DNA of 64,000 nucleotides, from the NCBI RefSeq assembly GCF_000425205.1, contig NZ_AULI01000012.1, positions 53,816 to 117,815 on the forward strand, in the 5' to 3' direction. Every line of letters begins with the position of its first letter. Within the stretch, counting starts at the first letter, position 1. The notes beneath the pieces were generated by a model. It had not been told where the DNA came from and did not search any database. It worked only from the letters and a program-made list of their open reading frames with translations. Below, in pieces: positions 1 through 8,412 of the stretch. The position numbers were made by a program, and so were the translations under genes. The stretch comes from Pontibacillus halophilus JSM 076056 = DSM 19796 (GTDB lineage: Bacteria; Bacillota; Bacilli; Bacillales; BH030062).

Positions 1-192
1 AATTTAGAAGGGACTATCGCACAGGCCTTATTTATTGCGAGTTCTTTTCCTACCTCGAGAAACAGCGCACTCTTCGCATTGGAGTACGACAATCACCCTG
101 AATTCGCGGCACAAGCAGTGCTACTTACAACTGGATGCAGCATGGTTACAGTCACCACTATTGTGTATGTGTCTGAGTTGTTATTTGTATAA
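1..192 (+). CDS. AEC-family (auxin efflux carrier type) transporter, C-terminal fragment
   Basis: Frame 1 is open from the window edge to TAA at 190-192 and encodes the last 63 residues of a protein that begins outside the window. The fragment is hydrophobic. It contains a Pro-Thr-Ser-Arg-Asn-Ser stretch followed by a Glu-Tyr-Asp motif and a final membrane helix, which resembles the last two helices of AEC-family permeases (organic acid or auxin-like efflux). The substrate cannot be told. No terminator is evident before splB. Confidence 0.6.
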   Translation, partial: NLEGTIAQALFIASSFPTSRNSALFALEYDNHPEFAAQAVLLTTGCSMVTVTTIVYVSELLFV

Positions 193-275
193 TGGTTTAG
201 GCTGTATAGTATGAAGCACTTATTTTAGGCTGTTTCAAGAAGGTTAAGAATAGGGAGTACATACAGTCATTGCCA

Positions 276-304
276 TACATAGTGGTTTTAGAATGCACAT
301 ACTA
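276..304 (+). promoter_or_regulatory. Candidate sigma-G promoter of splB
   Basis: CATACTA at 298-304 is a perfect match to the sigma-G -10 consensus, and ACATA at 277-281 is an acceptable -35 core, 16 nt upstream. It lies just before the splB ribosome binding site (312-318). splB of B. subtilis is transcribed by sigma-G, so the match is expected from the family. The short spacer and the very short leader keep confidence moderate. Confidence 0.4.
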
Positions 305-329
305 AGCCTATAAAGGAGTGAGTGCACCG

Positions 330-1361
330 ATGAAACCATTTATGCCAAAGCTAGTCTATGTTGAGCCTCGTGCTATGGAATATAAGCTTGCCCAAGACTT
401 ATATCAAAAGTTTAAAGACCAGGGAATTGAAATAAGAGAAACGACCTCTCACAACCAAGTTAGGGGGATTCCTGGGGATAATGAATTAAGGCAATATGCT
501 AATGCCAAGAATACGTTCGTGCTAGGTGTAAGAAAGACACTTAAATTTGACACGTCGAAACCTTCTGCCGAGTACGCCATACCACTAGCAACAGGATGTA
601 TGGGGCATTGTCACTACTGTTACTTACAAACGACGTTAGGCAAGAAACCGTATATACGTACGTACGTGAACTTAGAGGATATCTTTGATGCCGCATATAA
701 CTACATTCAGGAACGAGATGAACCGACCCGATTTGAGGCAGCGTGTACATCGGATATTGTAGGCATCGATCACTTGACGCATTCCCTGAAGAAGACCATT
801 GAATTTATGGGAGAACAGGAAAAGGGGCGTCTTCGATTTGTGACGAAGTACCACCATGTCGATCATCTCCTTGATGCACAGCATAATGGGCACACACGCT
901 TTCGCTTCAGTATCAATGCAGATTATGTAATTAAAAACTTTGAACCAGGTACTTCTTCATTAGACAAACGTTTAGAAGCAGCACGTAAGGTAGCGGATGC
1001 AGGATATCCTCTTGGATTTATTGTGGCTCCTATTTATATTTATGGAGATGATTGGAAAGAAGGGTATTACAAATTGTTCTCAAACCTTCACAATCAACTA
1101 AGAGGGAGCTCTGTAGACGAAGAGGATTTAACGTTTGAGTTAATCCAGCACCGTTTCACAAAGCCTGCGAAAAAGGTCATCTTACAACGTTATCCGAAAT
1201 CCAAGCTCGAGATGGATGAAGAACAGCGTAAGTATAAGTGGGGCCGATATGGAATCGGTAAATACGTATATCCGAAGGAAACGCAAGAAGATATCCAGAA
1301 GACGATGGAAGCCTATATTGGCGAGTTTTTCCCGAACAGCAAGATTTCTTATTTCACGTAA
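330..1361 (+). CDS. splB: Spore photoproduct lyase
   Basis: This radical-SAM enzyme repairs the spore photoproduct (5-thyminyl-5,6-dihydrothymine) in UV-damaged spore DNA during germination. The protein of 343 residues has the radical-SAM cluster C90-x3-C94-x2-C97 (TGCMGHCHYC). It also has the separate cysteine at about residue 139 (AACTSD) that serves as hydrogen donor in the family. ATG 330 is chosen because the GTG at 318 overlaps the ribosome binding site AAAGGAG (312-318). The gene stands alone; no splA is seen upstream. Length equals that of the B. subtilis protein within one or two residues. Confidence 0.96.
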   Translation: MKPFMPKLVYVEPRAMEYKLAQDLYQKFKDQGIEIRETTSHNQVRGIPGDNELRQYANAKNTFVLGVRKTLKFDTSKPSAEYAIPLATGCMGHCHYCYLQTTLGKKPYIRTYVNLEDIFDAAYNYIQERDEPTRFEAACTSDIVGIDHLTHSLKKTIEFMGEQEKGRLRFVTKYHHVDHLLDAQHNGHTRFRFSINADYVIKNFEPGTSSLDKRLEAARKVADAGYPLGFIVAPIYIYGDDWKEGYYKLFSNLHNQLRGSSVDEEDLTFELIQHRFTKPAKKVILQRYPKSKLEMDEEQRKYKWGRYGIGKYVYPKETQEDIQKTMEAYIGEFFPNSKISYFT

Positions 1362-1446
1362 GAGTTCTTGTCACGCTTCCTGAACTAGTGTATCATTTTG
1401 TACAGCTAAGCTTTGTTGTACATGTAGGCAGAATTGGAGGATTATC

Positions 1447-1884
1447 ATGCCGACACCTAGTATGGAAGATTATATTGAACAGATTTATATGCTTATTGAA
1501 GATAAGGGATACGCTCGGGTCTCTGACATTGCAGAGGCACTTCATGTACATCCTTCATCCGTGACTAAAATGGTACAAAAACTCGACCGTGATCAGTATT
1601 TGAACTACGAAAAATATCGGGGCCTTGTCTTGACTGGTAAGGGTAAGAAAGTCGGCAAGCGTCTTGTTTACCGTCATGAACTTCTGGAGCAGCTCTTGCA
1701 AATTATTGGAGTTGACTCATCAAACATATACGAAGATGTAGAAGGTATTGAACACCATTTAAGCTGGAATTCCATTGATCGTATCGGAGATTTAGTCCAG
1801 TTTTTCGAGGAAGACCCATCCCGCGTGGAAGGGCTTCGTAAAATTCAAGAGAAGAATGAAGCTGAAGAACAGAACGAAGACTAA
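1447..1884 (+). CDS. mntR: Manganese-dependent transcriptional regulator MntR (DtxR family)
   Basis: MntR represses manganese uptake genes and activates manganese efflux when Mn(II) is bound. The 145-residue protein has an N-terminal winged helix (about 1-70) and a dimerisation domain. All metal ligands of the B. subtilis protein are at the same positions: D8, E11, H77, E99, E102 and H103. The ribosome binding site GGAGG lies a few bases upstream of the ATG, and a terminator follows immediately, so the gene is monocistronic. The neighbours splB and yqhO are the usual ones near this gene. Confidence 0.97.
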   Translation: MPTPSMEDYIEQIYMLIEDKGYARVSDIAEALHVHPSSVTKMVQKLDRDQYLNYEKYRGLVLTGKGKKVGKRLVYRHELLEQLLQIIGVDSSNIYEDVEGIEHHLSWNSIDRIGDLVQFFEEDPSRVEGLRKIQEKNEAEEQNED

Positions 1885-1912
1885 CACCTGGCAGTATGCC
1901 GGGTGTTTTTTA
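1884..1912 (+). terminator. Rho-independent terminator after mntR
   Basis: ACACCTGGCA and TGCCGGGTGT form a stem with a short loop and are followed by a run of T. It begins at the mntR stop codon. Confidence 0.9.
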
Positions 1913-1982
1913 TTTGTTACAGCTTGTCTGTGTTCTAGAGTACCTTTCTTCAACTATATAGTGATAGGGAGGAGGGCGACAT

Positions 1983-2876
1983 ATGAACATCGATGGCGTA
2001 TTCTCGGGTGGAGGAGTAAAGGGAATTGCCTTTATCGGCGCAATAGAAGAAATTGAATCGAGGGGCTATACGTTCAAGCGAGTTGCAGGCACGTCAGCCG
2101 GAGCTATAATTGCAGCTTTCCTTGCTGCCGGTTATCGAAGTAAAGACATATCGGAATTATTCTACGAACTGAATTTAAAGAAGTTGTTGGATCCTCCTGC
2201 TCTGGGGTACTGGATCCCATTTACAAAGTGGTTGTATTGGTATTATGAAATGGGGTTATTTAAAGGAAAGAAGTTAGAAAAATGGATTTATGATGTGTTG
2301 GCGAAGAAAGGAGTTTACACCTTTCAAGATTTACCAGAAGGAACTTTAAAAATGATTGCTGCAGATTTAACGCTCGGGAAACTTGTTGTGATTCCCGATG
2401 ACTTAGAGGAACTGTATGGAATCTCACCAAAGGAATTCACAATTGCTCGTGCTGTTCGTATGAGTGCTGGATTGCCTTATTTCTTTATCCCTGCACGCAT
2501 TGTAAATAAGCATACGACTGTGAAGAGCATTATGGTGGATGGAGGGCTACTTAGCAACTTTCCAATTTGGCTGTTCACATCCCCAGATGAGAAACGAACT
2601 CGTCCAATAGTAGGCATGAAGCTAAGTGCATCCCCTCAAAAAATTAAGCCAAGAGCGATTAAGAATGCGAAGCACATGGTACACGCATTATTTGCTACGA
2701 TGAAGCAAGCGCACGATGCACGATACATTACGAAAGCTGAGGCAGCTGATATCTTGTTTATTCCTGTTCAGAAAGTAGATACGACTGACTTTGATTTAAA
2801 TGAAGAAACAAAGGATGAATTAATTCAACTTGGGAGGGACAGAGCGATAAAGTTTCTCAAAACATGGAGAGGATAA
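1983..2876 (+). CDS. yqhO: Patatin-like phospholipase, YqhO family
   Basis: This is a predicted serine lipid acyl hydrolase of the patatin fold, with a Ser-Asp dyad rather than a triad. Visible motifs are the oxyanion-hole glycine loop GGGVKG (residues 9-14), the nucleophile elbow GTSAG with Ser38, and the catalytic Asp in DGG near residue 188. The 297-residue length is usual for this bacterial family. A good ribosome binding site (GGGAGGAGG) precedes the ATG. The physiological substrate is unknown in Bacillaceae. It follows mntR but is separated from it by a terminator. Confidence 0.85.
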   Translation: MNIDGVFSGGGVKGIAFIGAIEEIESRGYTFKRVAGTSAGAIIAAFLAAGYRSKDISELFYELNLKKLLDPPALGYWIPFTKWLYWYYEMGLFKGKKLEKWIYDVLAKKGVYTFQDLPEGTLKMIAADLTLGKLVVIPDDLEELYGISPKEFTIARAVRMSAGLPYFFIPARIVNKHTTVKSIMVDGGLLSNFPIWLFTSPDEKRTRPIVGMKLSASPQKIKPRAIKNAKHMVHALFATMKQAHDARYITKAEAADILFIPVQKVDTTDFDLNEETKDELIQLGRDRAIKFLKTWRG

Positions 2877-2917
2877 AAAGACCGAGCCTCATCGTTAGGA
2901 TGAAGCTCGATCTTTTT
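2876..2917. terminator. Bidirectional terminator between yqhO and yqhP
   Basis: AAGACCGAGC-CTCATC pairs with GATGAAGCTCGATCTT, flanked by A and T runs. The stop codon of the minus-strand gene (2895-2897) lies inside the hairpin, so the last codons of yqhP are part of the terminator stem. Confidence 0.85.
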
Positions 2918-3317
2918 TCTTGTCTTTATTGCCTTCAATGACACGAAGGTGAGAAGAAGAAGCACGTTTAGCTTTTGGTTTGGCTTTAGCTTTAGCCTTA
3001 GTGCCCTTAACGGATGATTTCTTTATGTTTGAAGGTTTCATCTTGCTTGTAAGAGAAGGTGAAGAGTTTGAGGCGTACTTTTGTTTGGATTGCTTTACAG
3101 CTTGACGGTACCGTTTCATTTCATTGCTGCCGCCGCCTCCCATTCCTCTTCTCTTAAAGAATATAAAGTAGGCGATCGCACCAAACAACGCCACAAATCC
3201 TACGGTAATAAGTAAATCTGTGAAAAATGCTTGTGTTTGGGTTATAAGTTTGAACCCAATCCCTAAAATCGCGAGCCCTACCACGACATAAATGAAAGGT
3301 CGAATAAATTTATTCAA
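2895..3317 (-). CDS. yqhP: YqhP/SA1362-family small membrane protein
   Basis: This 140-residue protein has two hydrophobic helices near the N-terminus (about 8-27 and 33-53). A glycine-rich linker (GMGGGG) and a long, very basic C-terminal tail rich in Lys, Ala and Ser follow. This layout and the position beside yqhQ match the conserved Bacillales YqhP family, which has no assigned function. The tail (Lys-Ala-Lys repeats near residues 100-120) suggests contact with nucleic acid or acidic surfaces, which is only inference. It reads in the same direction as yqhQ, 26 nt downstream of it. Confidence 0.75.
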   Translation of the reverse strand: MNKFIRPFIYVVVGLAILGIGFKLITQTQAFFTDLLITVGFVALFGAIAYFIFFKRRGMGGGGSNEMKRYRQAVKQSKQKYASNSSPSLTSKMKPSNIKKSSVKGTKAKAKAKPKAKRASSSHLRVIEGNKDKKKDRASS

Positions 3318-3343
3318 ACTGATGTCCTCCTTTCCAAGCTACC

Positions 3344-4297
3344 TTAAGAAATTCCCCTATTACCTTCTATACCACGTAACTCACTATTTCTATCATTTTC
3401 TAGCACTTTTTTAAACGATTGAATGGCTACTTCTACTTGGTCGTCCTGTGGTTCTTTCGTAGTTAACAATTGCAATCCAAGTCCCGGATACCCAAGATAA
3501 CGTAGCACGGGAATGTTGCGTAACTTATTTGTTAGTTGAAGTACTTCAAACGATAATCCAATTACGACTGGAATGAGCATCATTCGATTCACGATGCGCC
3601 ACCATAATGGAGACGTATCAACGAACAGGTACACGACAATCCCGACTAATACGGTAAAGAGTAAAAAGCTTGAGCCGCAGCGGTAATGGAGCCGCGAGTG
3701 CTTCTGGACATCCTCTACTGTTAAGTCGGATCCGTTCTCATAGGCATTAATGACCTTATGCTCGGCCCCGTGGTATTGAAATACTCTCTTAATGAGCGGG
3801 GTGAGCGATAAGAAATAGATGTATCCAAGTAGAAGAATGAACTTAAATAATCCTTCTAGCAGGACTTGCCCCGTATCTCCAGGTACTACGGGTCTGAAGA
3901 ATTCGGCCACAAACGTTGGAACGAGTGTAAATAGAACTTTACCAAGGATGAAAGAAAGAACACCAACAGCCCCAACACCTAGAATCATGGCGAGCTTGGA
4001 TGTTTCCTCTTCTTTCTTAATCTGATCATCCTCACTTGGGTCTACATCGTAACGTTCAGTCGAGAAGTTCAAGTGCTTCGTTCCATTCGCGCTCGCTTGC
4101 ACGAGAGCGACGAGTCCACGAACGAAAGGAATTTTCTTTAGGGTTTTAGATAGTTTAGATTCTTTCCGTTCGAGCTCGAAATATTCAATTGTTTCGTCTT
4201 TTCTACGAATCGCAGTCACATAGCTTGTGCGGCCAGCAAACATGACCCCTTCCATAACAGCTTGACCGCCATACGCAGTTTGTTTCGTCTTTGCCAT
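3344..4297 (-). CDS. yqhQ: DUF1385 membrane protein YqhQ
   Basis: The 317-residue protein belongs to the DUF1385 family of predicted metal-dependent membrane enzymes. It starts with the family signature YGGQAVMEGVMF. Membrane segments lie near residues 105-135, 150-170 and 205-245. The motif QYHGAEHKVINAYE, rich in potential ligands (His, Glu), sits near residue 180. The family is widespread in Firmicutes but its reaction is unknown. It is probably co-transcribed with yqhP. The divergent neighbour is yqhR. Confidence 0.9.
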   Translation of the reverse strand: MAKTKQTAYGGQAVMEGVMFAGRTSYVTAIRRKDETIEYFELERKESKLSKTLKKIPFVRGLVALVQASANGTKHLNFSTERYDVDPSEDDQIKKEEETSKLAMILGVGAVGVLSFILGKVLFTLVPTFVAEFFRPVVPGDTGQVLLEGLFKFILLLGYIYFLSLTPLIKRVFQYHGAEHKVINAYENGSDLTVEDVQKHSRLHYRCGSSFLLFTVLVGIVVYLFVDTSPLWWRIVNRMMLIPVVIGLSFEVLQLTNKLRNIPVLRYLGYPGLGLQLLTTKEPQDDQVEVAIQSFKKVLENDRNSELRGIEGNRGIS

Positions 4298-4427
4298 AAC
4301 TTCACCATCCTGGAGAAAAAGCTTTGTTTCATCTAGTTTACTAAAAATTCAAGCAAACGACTAGGTGCTAACCACGAAAAGCATGGATTTGTCAAATTTG
4401 GGTCAAGATAATGGGGAGGTGATGGAC

Positions 4428-4952
4428 ATGGAAGAATCAAAATCCACTATGTTGGAGCAAAACAAACAAGAAAAACCGATGTCTGTTTTAAGTAAATCGT
4501 TAATCACTGGATTTGTAGGAGGCGTGCTTTGGAGTTTTTTAGGCGCAATTGCCTACTATTTCAACTTTACGACCATTTCATCGGGCTCGTTTGTACTTCG
4601 CTCCTTCTTTCAAACAGAATGGACGGGAACGTGGCTTGGCGAATTGATTAGCATTTTAGTGATTGGTCTTCTTTCTCTTGCGACGGCTTTAATCTATTTT
4701 AGTGTATTAAAGAAAACAAAGGGGTTATGGCCATCTATTTTGTTCGGTGTTGCCCTTTGGCTTATTACGTTCTTTGTATTTCAGCCTGTATTCCAGGCAG
4801 TACCGAAAGTTGGCGAGTTAGATGGCAATACAATTGTGACAACGCTCTGTCTCTTTATCCTATACAGCGTGTTCATTGGATATTCCATCTCCTATGATTA
4901 TCAAGTAGAGAGCGAGAGTCAGAGCCAAAGCCAAAATACAGAAGGCCATTAA
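4428..4952 (+). CDS. yqhR: YqhR-type integral membrane protein
   Basis: The predicted product of 174 residues has four hydrophobic segments (near 25-50, 70-95, 100-125 and 135-155). Its acidic and Gln/Ser-rich ends are expected to be outside the bilayer. Its position between yqhQ and aroQ matches YqhR of B. subtilis, whose function is unknown. ATG 4428 is preferred over ATG 4422 and the longer frame because the ribosome binding site GGGGAGGTG ends at 4421. Confidence 0.75.
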   Translation: MEESKSTMLEQNKQEKPMSVLSKSLITGFVGGVLWSFLGAIAYYFNFTTISSGSFVLRSFFQTEWTGTWLGELISILVIGLLSLATALIYFSVLKKTKGLWPSILFGVALWLITFFVFQPVFQAVPKVGELDGNTIVTTLCLFILYSVFIGYSISYDYQVESESQSQSQNTEGH

Positions 4953-5028
4953 ATCGTCCCACTTCCGGAACATCTTGTGTTAGACTGAGAAAGTGTCGGA
5001 ATATTTCTTATATAGTGTAGGTGGAACG

Positions 5029-5466
5029 ATGAAACAACTTTTATTATTAAATGGACCAAACTTAAATTTACTAGGCAAGAGAGAGCCTGATATTTATGGA
5101 GCGACTACGCTCAAAGACGTAGAACAAGAAGTACGTACCTTTGTGGAAGACCGAGGAGGTACTATGAAGAGTTATCAGTCGAATCATGAAGGTGGATTGA
5201 TTGATGCAATTCAGGAAGCGAGAGGCACGATAGATGGCATCATCTTTAATCCCGGAGCATACACACACACAAGCATCGCACTCCGAGATGCTATCGCGTC
5301 TGTAGACATCCCTGTTGTAGAAGTTCATATCTCGAACGTGCACCAGCGGGAGGAATTTCGTCATACGTCGTTACTCGCTCCTGTATGTGTAGGGCAGATT
5401 GTAGGGCTTGGTACGGCTGGCTATCAATTGGCAGCACAAGCTTTATTAGAGAGGAAGGGTGAGTAA
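5029..5466 (+). CDS. aroQ: 3-dehydroquinate dehydratase, type II
   Basis: The enzyme converts 3-dehydroquinate to 3-dehydroshikimate in the shikimate pathway in the cytoplasm. The 145-residue protein has the type II hallmarks: the N-terminal LLLNGPNLNLLGKREP loop with IYG (catalytic Tyr), NPGAYTHTS in the middle, and EVHISN with the catalytic His. ATG 5029 follows a TAGGTGG ribosome binding site and gives the normal family length; upstream in-frame codons would add an unusual extension. The gene ends one base before yqhT, so the two are translationally linked. Confidence 0.95.
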   Translation: MKQLLLLNGPNLNLLGKREPDIYGATTLKDVEQEVRTFVEDRGGTMKSYQSNHEGGLIDAIQEARGTIDGIIFNPGAYTHTSIALRDAIASVDIPVVEVHISNVHQREEFRHTSLLAPVCVGQIVGLGTAGYQLAAQALLERKGE

Positions 5467-5467
5467 A

Positions 5468-6529
5468 ATGGGGAAAATTGATCAAATTAGAAAAGCACTA
5501 CGTGAACAGAATGTTGATGGATTGCTCGTCACAAGTGATAAGAATCGTCGGTATCTAACTGGATTCACTGGTACTTCAGGGGCTGTATTGATTTCTCAGG
5601 ATGATGCTCTGTTCATCACGGATTTCCGGTATATGGAGCAAGCGAATGAAGAAGCAGTCGGTTATGATATTATCGAGCATAAAGGACCTATCTTTAGTGA
5701 GATAGCTACTCAGGTGGATCGTCTAGGAATTAAACGACTAGGTTTCGAGAAACAGCATATGACGTATGGGGCTTATGAACGTTACGAGGAATTGCTTCAG
5801 GTGGAATTTGTTCCGACGTCTTCTATTGTGGAAAATTTGCGCTTGATTAAGACAAATGATGAGATTATGATATTAAAGGAAGCGGCTCGTATTGCTGATC
5901 AAGCATTCGAGCATATTCTGACGTACATAAAGCCAGGCATAAAGGAAATCGATGTAGCGAATGAACTTGAGTTCTTCATGAGAAAGCAAGGAGCAACATC
6001 ATCATCCTTTGATATTATAGTGGCTTCCGGCTATCGTTCCGCGTTGCCTCACGGAGTGGCCTCGGATAAAGTCATCCAAAGCGGTGAACTCGTCACGTTA
6101 GATTTTGGTGCCTATTATAAAGGGTATGCTTCTGACATTACACGAACAGTCGCTGTAGGGGACATTAGTGATGAACTTCGCGAAATTTACGATACCGTTT
6201 TACAAGCTCAATTACGTGGTATGGAAGGTCTGAAGGCAGGAATAACGGCCAAAGAGGCGGACGACCTCACACGTGATTACATTAAAGAAAAAGGTTATGG
6301 CTCTTATTTCGGTCATTCTACTGGACATGGAATTGGACTTGATGTACACGAAGGACCTGCACTATCGTTCCGTTCGCAAGAAGTGTTGAAACCAGGTATG
6401 GTGGTTACGGTAGAACCTGGTGTCTATGTACCTCAAGTAGGTGGATGCCGAATTGAAGATGACACGGTCATTACCGAACATGGGAATGAGCGCTTGAGTC
6501 ATTCTTCCAAAGAGCTTATAATTCTGTAA
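5468..6529 (+). CDS. yqhT: Xaa-Pro aminopeptidase (M24 family), YqhT
   Basis: This metallopeptidase of the pita-bread fold removes N-terminal residues that precede proline. The 353-residue protein has an N-terminal creatinase-like domain (to about 125) and a C-terminal M24 domain. The metal-ligand series is visible: LDFGAYYKGYASDITRT (two Asp), GHSTGHGIGLDVHEGP (His), and Glu in TVEPGVY and RIEDD. ATG 5468 is chosen over the GTG at 5459 because the ribosome binding site GAGGAAGGG overlaps the latter. It lies directly upstream of efp, the usual arrangement. Confidence 0.93.
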   Translation: MGKIDQIRKALREQNVDGLLVTSDKNRRYLTGFTGTSGAVLISQDDALFITDFRYMEQANEEAVGYDIIEHKGPIFSEIATQVDRLGIKRLGFEKQHMTYGAYERYEELLQVEFVPTSSIVENLRLIKTNDEIMILKEAARIADQAFEHILTYIKPGIKEIDVANELEFFMRKQGATSSSFDIIVASGYRSALPHGVASDKVIQSGELVTLDFGAYYKGYASDITRTVAVGDISDELREIYDTVLQAQLRGMEGLKAGITAKEADDLTRDYIKEKGYGSYFGHSTGHGIGLDVHEGPALSFRSQEVLKPGMVVTVEPGVYVPQVGGCRIEDDTVITEHGNERLSHSSKELIIL

Positions 6530-6550
6530 GCAACCAAGGAGGAAATAGAT

Positions 6551-7114
6551 ATGATTTCAGTAAACGACTTTAAGACCGGTCTTACGATCGAAGTAGATGG
6601 CTCAATCTGGCAAGTAATGGAGTTCCAGCATGTTAAACCAGGAAAAGGTGCTGCATTCGTTCGCTCCAAGCTTCGTAACAAACGTACAGGAGCTATTCAA
6701 GAACGCACGTTCCGCGCGGGTGAGAAAGTAAACCGTGCGCATATTGAGAACAGTAAAATGCAATATCTTTATGCAGATGGAGATATGCACATTTTCATGG
6801 ATACGAGTACGTATGAGCAGGTTGAACTTCCTTCAAACATTATCTCCAATGAACTAAACTACTTAAAAGAAAACATGGAGATTAACATTCAATTCTACCA
6901 AGGTGAAACGATTGGTGTTGAATTACCGAAGAACGTTGAACTTCGTGTGACTGAAACAGAACCTGGCGTAAAAGGTGATACGGCAAGCGGCGGTACGAAA
7001 CCAGCTACGGTTGAAACAGGATTAACTGTTCAAGTACCATTCTTCGTCAACGAAGGCGATGTTCTTGTTGTAAGCACAGATGATGGAAAATACGTTTCTC
7101 GTAGCAATTCCTAA
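6551..7114 (+). CDS. efp: Translation elongation factor P
   Basis: EF-P enters the ribosomal E site and relieves stalling at polyproline stretches. The protein of 187 residues has the three beta-barrel domains of the family. The tip loop KPGKGAAF carries Lys32, the residue modified in Bacillus (5-aminopentanol type). A strong ribosome binding site (AAGGAGG) precedes the ATG. A strong terminator follows, ending the aroQ-yqhT-efp unit before the sporulation operon. Confidence 0.97.
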   Translation: MISVNDFKTGLTIEVDGSIWQVMEFQHVKPGKGAAFVRSKLRNKRTGAIQERTFRAGEKVNRAHIENSKMQYLYADGDMHIFMDTSTYEQVELPSNIISNELNYLKENMEINIQFYQGETIGVELPKNVELRVTETEPGVKGDTASGGTKPATVETGLTVQVPFFVNEGDVLVVSTDDGKYVSRSNS

Positions 7115-7132
7115 TAGAATAGAACTTTAATT

Positions 7133-7168
7133 AAAAGGCAAGTGAGCTATCGCTCACTTGCCTTTTTT
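7133..7168 (+). terminator. Rho-independent terminator after efp
   Basis: AAGGCAAGTGAGC and GCTCACTTGCCTT form a 13-bp perfect stem with a four-base loop, followed by six T. Confidence 0.95.
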
Positions 7169-7201
7169 GTGTTTATGGAGAGGTTTGGGGGAGTTTCTGG
7201 T

Positions 7202-7363
7202 GTTATGCCTGCCGTGGCTGAGCGGCCTCCTCCGCTTTTGGTCTCATCTAGCTGCGTGGGGCAGGTACTACGGACATAAGCGATTCAACTCCGTGAGGGA
7301 AGGGCACCTCACTGCGTTGCTTCGCTTATGCCTACCGTGCCTGAGCAAGCCGCTTCCGCTTTT
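7202..7363. repeat. Structured intergenic repeat (REP/MITE-like) with duplicated right arm
   Basis: A right-arm segment starting TTATGCCTGCCGTGGCTGAG and ending CCGCTTTT (about 7203-7239) is followed by a left arm (about 7240-7283), a folded core, and a second right arm starting TTATGCCTACCGTG and ending CCGCTTTT (about 7327-7363). Stem pairs are CATAAGCGA (7275-7283) with TCGCTTATG (7322-7330), and GTGAGG (7293-7298) with CCTCAC (7307-7312). From memory, very similar hairpins recur between genes in many Bacillaceae genomes, but no second full copy is seen in this window. The short open frame across it is not credible as a gene. Confidence 0.65.
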
Positions 7364-7368
7364 CGATA

Positions 7369-7396
7369 TCATATTCTCTCCCTAATCGCATAGGTT
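7369..7396 (+). promoter_or_regulatory. Candidate sigma-E promoter of the spoIIIA operon
   Basis: TCATATT (7369-7375) and CATAGGTT (7389-7396) are separated by 13 nt. This fits the sigma-E pattern (-35 near ATATT, -10 CATAnnnT, spacer 13-15). The spoIIIA operon is known to be transcribed in the mother cell by sigma-E. The promoter starts six bases beyond the right arm of the upstream repeat. Confidence 0.6.
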
Positions 7397-7434
7397 GATA
7401 GTAGAGCTTGTTCAAAAGATAGTGAGGCTATGAT

Positions 7435-8412
7435 ATGGATGAGATTATTGGGGTTTTTCCGGTTCGGTTTCATCGTGGGGTGTTGGATTGGGTTGGGGAT
7501 CGGTGGGGGAGTTTGCAGGAGATTCGGGTTCGGGTTGGGCGGCCGGTGGAGTTTATTTTTAATGAAGGTTTTGAGTTTGCTACGTCTCTCATCCCGGATG
7601 AGCGGGATGGGGTGTATATGTTAAATCGACTTGGGGATTATTCAATCTATCGTTTAGAAGACGAGTTACGAGAGGGATATATTACGTTACATGGAGGCCA
7701 CCGGGTAGGGTTAGCTGGTCGGGTGAATACAGAGGGTGGCCGGGTGAAGGCTATTTCGACCGTTACGTCCTTTAATATAAGAATTGCGAAAGAGAAGGTC
7801 GGGGTGGCGTCTGGCTTAATTAGGGACCTCTACCGAGATGGGTATGAGAACACATTGTTCATTGGACCTCCTCAGACAGGGAAGACCACGTTGCTTAGGG
7901 ATTTGGCAAGGTTGATTAGTGAAGGTAATGCTGTTCATGCAGCGCATAAAGTAGGGATTGTAGATGAACGTTCTGAAATCGCAGGTAGCCTTCATGGAAT
8001 TCCGCAACATCAAGTGGGACTAAGAACAGACGTGCTAGACGCATGTCCAAAAGCAGAAGGCATGATGATGATGATCCGCTCATTGTCTCCTGAGGTGCTC
8101 ATTGTTGACGAAATCGGTTCTGAAGCGGATGTGAAAGCACTAAGGGAAGCGGTATATGCAGGTGTGTGTGTAATTACGACCGCTCATGGTCAATCCTTTG
8201 ATGAACTGATGAGAAGACCTTCTTTTGCGCCGTTGATGTCAGAGAAGGCATTTAAACGCTATGTCGTCCTTCTCGGGGGTGGAAAGCCTGGTGTCATCGG
8301 GAGTGTACTGGATGAAGAGGGGCAGCTCGTTCGGACTGAGAGGGGGAATGTGAGCAATGAAGTGGATTGGAGCACTAATCCTGTTATGCGCAACCACATG
8401 GGGAGGGTTTGA
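7435..8412 (+). CDS. spoIIIAA: Stage III sporulation protein AA, secretion-type ATPase
   Basis: SpoIIIAA is the cytoplasmic ATPase of the SpoIIIA-SpoIIQ channel that links mother cell and forespore after engulfment. It resembles type II/IV secretion ATPases. The 325-residue protein has Walker A GPPQTGKTT (144-152) and Walker B LIVDEIG near residue 220. The ATG follows GTGAGG by seven bases. The first 40 codons are strikingly rich in G-ending codons and G runs, unlike the rest of the gene. Its 3' end overlaps spoIIIAB by 56 nt, longer than the small overlaps usual in this operon. Confidence 0.95.
   Translation: MDEIIGVFPVRFHRGVLDWVGDRWGSLQEIRVRVGRPVEFIFNEGFEFATSLIPDERDGVYMLNRLGDYSIYRLEDELREGYITLHGGHRVGLAGRVNTEGGRVKAISTVTSFNIRIAKEKVGVASGLIRDLYRDGYENTLFIGPPQTGKTTLLRDLARLISEGNAVHAAHKVGIVDERSEIAGSLHGIPQHQVGLRTDVLDACPKAEGMMMMIRSLSPEVLIVDEIGSEADVKALREAVYAGVCVITTAHGQSFDELMRRPSFAPLMSEKAFKRYVVLLGGGKPGVIGSVLDEEGQLVRTERGNVSNEVDWSTNPVMRNHMGRV
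7477..7539 (+). other. G-run tract with G-quadruplex potential inside spoIIIAA
   Basis: The coding strand carries runs of three or more G at 7477-7480, 7490-7492, 7495-7498, 7505-7509, 7526-7528, 7532-7534 and 7537-7539, with loops of 2 to 16 bases. The tract lies 40-105 nt after the start codon. Several four-run combinations are possible. No formation is proven. Confidence 0.45.

Noticed and set aside
7158..7624. Two plus-strand open frames of 64-75 codons in and after the structured repeat
   Set aside because: The first lies over the terminator and repeat; the second lies over spoIIIAA in another frame. Neither has a ribosome binding site, and composition explains the lack of stops.
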